Shown: piece after piece, positions 59,084 through 64,000 of the stretch
Numbering within the stretch: position 1 is the first letter of the stretch
How the letters are laid out: every line of letters begins with the position of its first letter
Source of the DNA: Gammaproteobacteria bacterium
GTDB taxonomy: Bacteria; Pseudomonadota; Gammaproteobacteria; UBA6429; Thiohalophilaceae
NCBI GenBank assembly: GCA_016194635.1
Contig: JACQBC010000001.1
Location: 124,001 to 188,000, forward strand
DNA length: 64,000 nucleotides
Direction of reading: 5' to 3'
Translations under genes and position numbers: made by a program
The notes under the pieces: generated by a model
Databases searched by the model: none
What the model saw: only the letters and a program-made list of their open reading frames with translations
Told to the model about the DNA's origin: nothing

Positions 59084-60193
59084 CTACTGTTGTGCCCATC
59101 CTAAAATATCTTGCCACGCGCGCCAGGTAAATAATCCGCGCTGATGGAAAAAAATCGTTTGTGCCAAGTGACGGAACAAGGGTTGCTGAATAAGACGATC
59201 ATACGTGGCATTTGACGGTGCAATCCGATCCAGTACATGGCGCAGCTGTTGCTTGAAGAAGTAATTGGGCCGAGCGTTACGGATCTCTGCCTCGATATCA
59301 CCCGTCCCGCCTTGAAATTTCTGCGCCAAGGCTTCACCGGCGACCTGTCCGATCGCTAACGCTGCATGGATACCACCCGCCGTCAACGGCGATACCATCC
59401 CCGCGGCATCGCCGAGTAATAACACCGCCCCACGCGTCATAGGTGTTACGGGTCCGCCGCAGGGGATCAAGCCGCCCCGTCGCGACACGGTTTCGCTGCT
59501 GGAGAAATCAAATAACCGTGTTAGTTTTGCGATAAACCGTTCCAAATCTGGCATTGCCGGCCAACGCACCGCCAGGCCAATTTGATGCACCCCAACCCCC
59601 GGGACCACCCAACCGATATAACCGGGGGCCAGTTGCGCATCTAAAAACACGTGCAAATGATTAGCATCGATCCCTTTGACCCCGCGTAGCTCAACTTCCA
59701 CGCCGAAAATAAACTCCTGGTTCTTGCCTAATTGAAAATTGCGTGCGACGCGTGAGCGCGCCCCGTCACAGCCGATCAAATAACGCGTCTGAATGTTGTG
59801 TCGGGCTATGCGGATGAACTCGCCGTCGGCTTGAGCACTCGTATAGGCCATGCGGGTACGAATATTGGCTCCCGCGCTACGCGCCGTATTGGCGAGCCAA
59901 TCCAAACACGCCCCAGTATCAGTGGCAAGAAAATAATAGTCGGGGGAATGTAAATCGATCGATTGCAGCGAGGGGCTATACAACCGCACCCCCTCGATTC
60001 GACGCGTGAGGTTAGTAGGAAAATTCCAGTGCTGCGCGGCTTCTTTTACCAAAATACCCGTGGTGTGCGGGGTTGCACCGGGGTGCGATTTACGTTCCAT
60101 CACCAAGGTTGAAACACCTTGCGCCGCCGCGGCCTGTGCACACGACAAGCCCGCGAATCCCGCCCCCACAATCACGACGTCATACTTTGCCAT
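59084..60193 (-). CDS. FAD-dependent oxidoreductase, geranylgeranyl-reductase-like
   Basis: 369 residues from the Met at 60193, behind GGAGGAG; a longer frame to 60241 has no such site. N-terminal FAD motif VVIVGAGFAGLSCA, mid-chain LIGCDGARSRVAR, and LLGDAAGMVSPLTAGGIHAALAIG near the C-terminus, the pattern of the geranylgeranyl reductase and p-hydroxybenzoate hydroxylase flavoproteins. Substrate unknown; isoprenoid or quinone chemistry is a guess from the family. Confidence 0.85.
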   Translation of the reverse strand: MAKYDVVIVGAGFAGLSCAQAAAAQGVSTLVMERKSHPGATPHTTGILVKEAAQHWNFPTNLTRRIEGVRLYSPSLQSIDLHSPDYYFLATDTGACLDWLANTARSAGANIRTRMAYTSAQADGEFIRIARHNIQTRYLIGCDGARSRVARNFQLGKNQEFIFGVEVELRGVKGIDANHLHVFLDAQLAPGYIGWVVPGVGVHQIGLAVRWPAMPDLERFIAKLTRLFDFSSSETVSRRGGLIPCGGPVTPMTRGAVLLLGDAAGMVSPLTAGGIHAALAIGQVAGEALAQKFQGGTGDIEAEIRNARPNYFFKQQLRHVLDRIAPSNATYDRLIQQPLFRHLAQTIFFHQRGLFTWRAWQDILGWAQQ

Positions 60194-60396
60194 GGTCTTT
60201 TCTCCTCCTGGGATATGAGAGAGCAAGACTAGCGGCAACAATTAGTACAGACCAGCTCCGATCAGAATACACTGCAAATGATCATTTTTCGTAATTTTTG
60301 ATCCCGGCGGACAATACCCACTAACTGCGAGTGCTGTTGGTGGCGACCGGGTTGCCACCCGCTTTATCACGGTGTGAATCTAATGTTGCGGTGATG

Positions 60397-60499
60397 ATGT
60401 TAGTTGAGGGCGGGTTGATGGGTACAGGTGGCCGTCGAGCGTACAGGGATGTATTTACAGCGAGTCACCTGTAGCCATCAACCCGCCCTCAGCTAACAT
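60397..60499. repeat. Long palindromic repeat, copy 2 (directly after clpB)
   Basis: 34-bp arms with two mismatches (60397-60430 and 60466-60499) and a 35-base loop. In the opposite orientation the right part reads AGGTGACTCGCTGTAAATAC then ATCCCTGTACGCTCG, matching the core of copy 1. The arm ends 4 bases after the clpB stop codon, so it may serve as the clpB terminator. Outside the repeat, 60194-60396 shows no gene. Confidence 0.9.
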
Positions 60500-60503
60500 T
60501 ACG

Positions 60504-63101
60504 CTATGCCGCCGCGAGTTTCTTCGCGCTCTTTTTAAAGATAAAGCGGTCGCGTTCAAAATCCACCTCAATAATATCGCCGGGGATAAATTTCCCGGCG
60601 AGAATATCCTGCGCCAAGGGATTCTCGACGTTTTGTTGGACCGCGCGTTTGAGCGGCCGCGCGCCGTAGACCGGATCAAACCCGGCCTCACCGAGTTTAT
60701 CCAAGGCACGTGCAGATAACTCGATACCCAGGTGACGGTCTTTAAGACGCTTACGCAGATAATCGAATTGAATCGTGGTAATAGCCCGAATTTGTTCACG
60801 CCCCAGCGGATGGAACACCACCACCTCGTCGATCCGGTTGATAAATTCGGGACGGAAGTGTTGTGCCACCACACCCATCACGGCGGATTTCATTTTGTCA
60901 TACTGTTCTTCCGTGGCCATCTCCTGGATCACTTGCGAGCCCAGGTTCGAGGTCATGATGATTACCGTGTTGCGAAAGTCCACGGTACGGCCCTGACCGT
61001 CGGTGAGGCGGCCATCGTCTAAGACCTGTAATAACACATTGAACACATCCGGGTGGGCTTTCTCCACTTCGTCCAATAAAATCACCGCATAGGGTTTACG
61101 CCGCACCGCTTCGGTTAAATAACCGCCTTCTTCATAGCCGACATAGCCCGGCGGCGCGCCAATTAATCGCGCCACCGAATGTTTTTCCATGAATTCCGAC
61201 ATGTCGATGCGCACCATCGCCTCTTCGGTATCAAATAAAAATTCCGCCAGGGCCTTGGTTAGCTCGGTTTTACCCACCCCGGTCGGCCCTAAAAATAAGA
61301 ATGAACCACTGGGGCGATTGGGATCTGCCAGGCCCGCCCGCGCGCGGCGGATGGCATCGGCCACGGAACGCAGGGCATCGCTTTGGCCGACCACGCGTTT
61401 ATTCAAGGCTTCTTCCATGCGCAGCAGTTTGTCACGCTCACCTTCGAGCATTTTGGAGACCGGGATACCGGTCCATTTCGACACCACTTCGGCGATCTCT
61501 TCCTCGGTGACTTTATTGCGCAGCAGTTTGGTTTCCTGCATCTCGGCCTGCGCCGCCATGTCGAGTTTTTTCTCCAACGCGGGGATGCGGCCGTATTGCA
61601 ATTCCGACATGCGGGTTAAATCCCCGGCACGGCGTGCGGTTTCCAATTCGATACGGGCACGTTCCAAGTCCTCTTTAATATGCTGGGTACCTTGCAGCGC
61701 GGCCTTTTCAGCGCTCCAGATTTCCTCCAGGTCTTTGTATTCGCGTTCGAGTTTGTCGATTTCGTCTCTGAGCTTTTCCAGGCGTTTCTTCGAGGCTTCG
61801 TCGGTTTCCTTTTTTAAAGCCTCGCGTTCGATCTTTAATTGAATCAGGCGGCGGTCGAGTTTATCCATTTCCTCGGGCTTGGAATCGATCTCCATCCGTA
61901 TCCGACTGCCCGCCTCGTCGATCAAATCGATCGCCTTATCCGGCAACTGCCGATCGGTAATGTAACGGTGCGATAACACGGCGGCGGCGACAATCGCTGG
62001 ATCAGTGATATCCACGCCATGATGGACCTCGTATTTTTCCTTCAAACCACGCAGAATTGCGATGGTATCTTCAACATTAGGTTCGTTCACCAATACTTTT
62101 TGGAAACGCCGCTCTAAGGCCGCGTCTTTTTCGATATATTTGCGGTATTCATCCAAGGTGGTCGCACCTACACAATGTAACTCACCGCGTGCCAAGGCCG
62201 GTTTCAACATATTCCCGGCATCCATCGCACCTTCAGCCTTGCCCGCGCCCACCATGGTATGAATTTCATCGATGAATAGAATGATCTGGCCTGCTTGTTT
62301 GGCCAGATCGTTGATCACCGCCTTCAGGCGCTCTTCGAACTCGCCGCGAAACTTGGCCCCGGCGAGTAAGCTCCCCATGTCGAGCGATAACACCCGTCGG
62401 CCTTTTAGACCTTCGGGTACCTCACCGTTAACCACGCGTTGCGCCAAGCCTTCAACAATCGCGGTTTTGCCCACCCCGGGTTCGCCAATCAATACGGGGT
62501 TGTTTTTAGTACGGCGTTGTAAAATTTGTATGACCCGACGGATTTCATCGTCACGACCAATCACCGGATCGAGTTTGCCCTGCTCGGCACGCTCGGTGAT
62601 ATCGATGGTGTATTTTTCCAGCGCCTGGCGTTGCTCCTCGGCATTGGGATCGTCAACCTTTTGCCCACCACGCACCTGTTCAATCGCCTTTTCCAAGGTC
62701 GTGGTCTTGGCGCCGGCCTTACGCAGTAAATTGCCTAGTTCGCTTTTATCGTCAATCGCCGCCAGCACGAATAATTCGCTGGAAATAAACTGGTCTTTAC
62801 GTTGCTGCGCGAGTTTATCCGTCACATTGAGCAAGCGCGCCAGCTCATTGGAAATATGCAGGTCACCTTGATTACCACTGACACTGGGTAGACGCTCCAT
62901 GGCCTCGGCCAACTGCGAACGCAGCAAATTCACATTCACATTGGATAAGCCCAGCAGATGCCGCACCGACCCGCCCTGCTGATCCAGCATCGCCAGCATC
63001 ACATGCAGGGGCTCTACAAACTGGTGGTCACGGCCAATCGCCAGGCTTTGCGCCTCTTGCAGGGCGGCCTGAAATTTACTGGTTAATTTTTCCATACGCA
63101 T
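60504..63101 (-). CDS. clpB: ATP-dependent disaggregase ClpB
   Basis: 865 residues, normal length. N-terminal Clp repeat domain (1-145), NBD1 with Walker [16 protein letters not shown], the ClpB middle coiled-coil (about 410-525, [18 protein letters not shown] and on), NBD2 with [19 protein letters not shown], sensor motifs, and the C-terminal D2-small domain ([16 protein letters not shown]). The middle domain separates it from ClpA and ClpC. Hexameric chaperone that pulls proteins out of aggregates with DnaK. No clear sigma-32 promoter was identified upstream. Confidence 0.97.
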   Translation of the reverse strand: MRMEKLTSKFQAALQEAQSLAIGRDHQFVEPLHVMLAMLDQQGGSVRHLLGLSNVNVNLLRSQLAEAMERLPSVSGNQGDLHISNELARLLNVTDKLAQQRKDQFISSELFVLAAIDDKSELGNLLRKAGAKTTTLEKAIEQVRGGQKVDDPNAEEQRQALEKYTIDITERAEQGKLDPVIGRDDEIRRVIQILQRRTKNNPVLIGEPGVGKTAIVEGLAQRVVNGEVPEGLKGRRVLSLDMGSLLAGAKFRGEFEERLKAVINDLAKQAGQIILFIDEIHTMVGAGKAEGAMDAGNMLKPALARGELHCVGATTLDEYRKYIEKDAALERRFQKVLVNEPNVEDTIAILRGLKEKYEVHHGVDITDPAIVAAAVLSHRYITDRQLPDKAIDLIDEAGSRIRMEIDSKPEEMDKLDRRLIQLKIEREALKKETDEASKKRLEKLRDEIDKLEREYKDLEEIWSAEKAALQGTQHIKEDLERARIELETARRAGDLTRMSELQYGRIPALEKKLDMAAQAEMQETKLLRNKVTEEEIAEVVSKWTGIPVSKMLEGERDKLLRMEEALNKRVVGQSDALRSVADAIRRARAGLADPNRPSGSFLFLGPTGVGKTELTKALAEFLFDTEEAMVRIDMSEFMEKHSVARLIGAPPGYVGYEEGGYLTEAVRRKPYAVILLDEVEKAHPDVFNVLLQVLDDGRLTDGQGRTVDFRNTVIIMTSNLGSQVIQEMATEEQYDKMKSAVMGVVAQHFRPEFINRIDEVVVFHPLGREQIRAITTIQFDYLRKRLKDRHLGIELSARALDKLGEAGFDPVYGARPLKRAVQQNVENPLAQDILAGKFIPGDIIEVDFERDRFIFKKSAKKLAAA

Positions 63102-63265
63102 GAGTGCGTTTCCTCGTTACTTATTCGTTAAAACAGGTTGCTGGAATTTATAGGGGCTATAAGGGTAGATTCAAGCATAGGCTAAGGATAACTTGATCGG
63201 TATCAAGTTAGTGATGTTTAGCTTCAACAATGGGCCGCGGATGGGGAGGTGGCTTGCGGTTGGGT

Positions 63266-63306
63266 GTGACACGCCGTAAATACGTCCGTGTAGGCTGGGG
63301 GGCGAC
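63266..63306 (+). repeat. Half copy of the palindromic repeat core (copy 3)
   Basis: GTGACACGCCGTAAATACGT, then CCGTGTAGGCTGG and GGGGCGAC, align with the core of copy 1 with few changes. The G+T-rich left flank resembles the other left arms but no matching right arm was found, so it does not form the long palindrome. It lies in the 248-base gap between clpB and the glutamate-synthase-like gene; nothing else is seen in that gap. Confidence 0.7.
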
Positions 63307-63349
63307 AAAATTAATAGTAGCCGCGATCCAATCCACCACCGCAATTACC

Positions 63350-64000
63350 TTACGCTGGTCGTTTGAACGTAGCCACTGAATTCGCCGGCGGTTTTTTTTC
63401 AGGATACAACTCATCCAAGGAAAGACTGGCCCCGGGCCGTTGCACGATGCGGATGTGTTCGCGGCGAAACTCGCGCGCGTTGCTCAAACCACAGGAATGC
63501 GCAATGACATTGATTTCGTGGTTCACCCATTTAGCATAATTCGCCACCCGCTCGGCCTTGTCGGTGACCACCAAACCTTTTTGTAAGCGTGGGTTATGGG
63601 TGGTAATACCGGTCGGGCAGGTGTCCATATGACACTGCAAGGATTGAATACAACCCAACGCAAACATAAATCCCCGCGCCGAGACCGCGAAATCCGCGCC
63701 CATACACAGCGCCCAGGCGACATTGGCCGAAGTGACCAACTTACCGGAGGCAATCACCCGGATACGATCCCGTAGTCCATATTCACTCAACACATCCACC
63801 ACCAACGGCAAGGATTCGCTGATCGACAAACCGACATAATCGGCGAGGATTTGCGGTGCGGCTCCGGTACCGCCTTCACCCCCATCAACGGTAATAAAAT
63901 CCGGAGCTGCGTCCAGACCACGGCGCACAATGGTTTCGCATAATTCGCGCGGAAAACGATCCGATCCAAACACCGATTTAAACCCCACGGGACGCCCGGT
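63350..64000 (-). CDS. FMN-binding glutamate-synthase-like protein, C-terminal part (5' end outside window)
   Basis: The frame stays open to base 64000. About 216 residues of the C-terminal half of the GltB/GltS alpha-subunit FMN domain. Seen: TGRPVGFKSVFGS, DFITVDGGEGGTGAAP (FMN phosphate site), RVIASGKLVTSANVAWALCMGAD, and the iron-sulfur cysteines in SLQCHMDTCPTGI. The short stand-alone FMN-binding members of this family lack the amidotransferase domain, and the tail here (ASLSLDELYPEKKPP) is of that kind; full assignment needs the missing part. Confidence 0.85.
   Translation of the reverse strand, partial: TGRPVGFKSVFGSDRFPRELCETIVRRGLDAAPDFITVDGGEGGTGAAPQILADYVGLSISESLPLVVDVLSEYGLRDRIRVIASGKLVTSANVAWALCMGADFAVSARGFMFALGCIQSLQCHMDTCPTGITTHNPRLQKGLVVTDKAERVANYAKWVNHEINVIAHSCGLSNAREFRREHIRIVQRPGASLSLDELYPEKKPPANSVATFKRPA

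Overview
The window is chromosomal DNA of a gammaproteobacterium. Evidence: an E. coli-length EF-P modification cassette (efp, epmA, epmB), EttA of 555 residues, ParC/ParE, GcvR, BamC, FimX and MsrPQ. A SoxB thiosulfohydrolase, SCO1 and PCu(A)C copper-delivery proteins and a thiosulfate/periplasmic redox flavour suggest an aerobic sulfur oxidiser (Chromatiales/Thiotrichales-like). Genus cannot be settled from the sequence. Genes are tightly packed, and no tRNA, rRNA, CRISPR array or intact transposase was seen.

Layout. 1-4.8 kb: 3' end of ppsA, a class-V aminotransferase, psd, then a PCu(A)C/SCO1 pair. 4.8-6.4 kb: a LexA-like peptidase without a DNA-binding domain, followed by an AT-rich decayed stretch that holds a broken second copy of it. 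6.4-9.1 kb: efp-epmA facing epmB. 9.2-13.2 kb: fimX and its upstream partner. 13.3-18.3 kb: DUF1015 protein, M48 peptidase, class III nucleotide cyclase coupled to a TPR lipoprotein. 18.3-27.1 kb: parC, parE, a membrane Ser/Thr kinase with cysteine-paired repeats, and a chemoreceptor. 27.2-30.7 kb: dapA-bamC-MBL hydrolase-purC, a common gammaproteobacterial gene order. 30.8-34.7 kb: GalT-like nucleotidyltransferase, gcvR, a peroxiredoxin with a histone-H1-like tail, PIN-PhoH. 34.8-41.6 kb: AI-2E-type permease, LysR regulator, RND pump. 41.7-43.4 kb: ettA.

43.6-51.8 kb is the accessory island and the most interesting part. It is a type I restriction-modification operon (minus strand, order hsdM-hsdS-hsdR) that has been opened at its gene junctions and loaded with other modules: a YhcG/DUF1016 nuclease-like gene between hsdM and hsdS, an OLD-type ATPase-TOPRIM gene after hsdS, a VapBC toxin-antitoxin pair, and a RhuM-Fic gene directly before hsdR. 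At three junctions a short copy of the end of the displaced hsd gene remains (one copy of the hsdM 3' end, two of the hsdR 5' end), and ATGA start-stop overlaps are kept through almost the whole chain. The host system itself looks dead: HsdM lacks its methyltransferase domain and HsdR stops just before the helicase DEAH box.

52-64 kb: DUF2914 protein, a bacterial cereblon-type (CULT) domain protein, hemH, soxB, msrPQ, a small membrane protein, an FAD oxidoreductase, clpB and the 3' end of a glutamate-synthase-like gene. Two long imperfect palindromes and one half copy of the same repeat family sit in the intergenic gaps of 58.8-63.3 kb.
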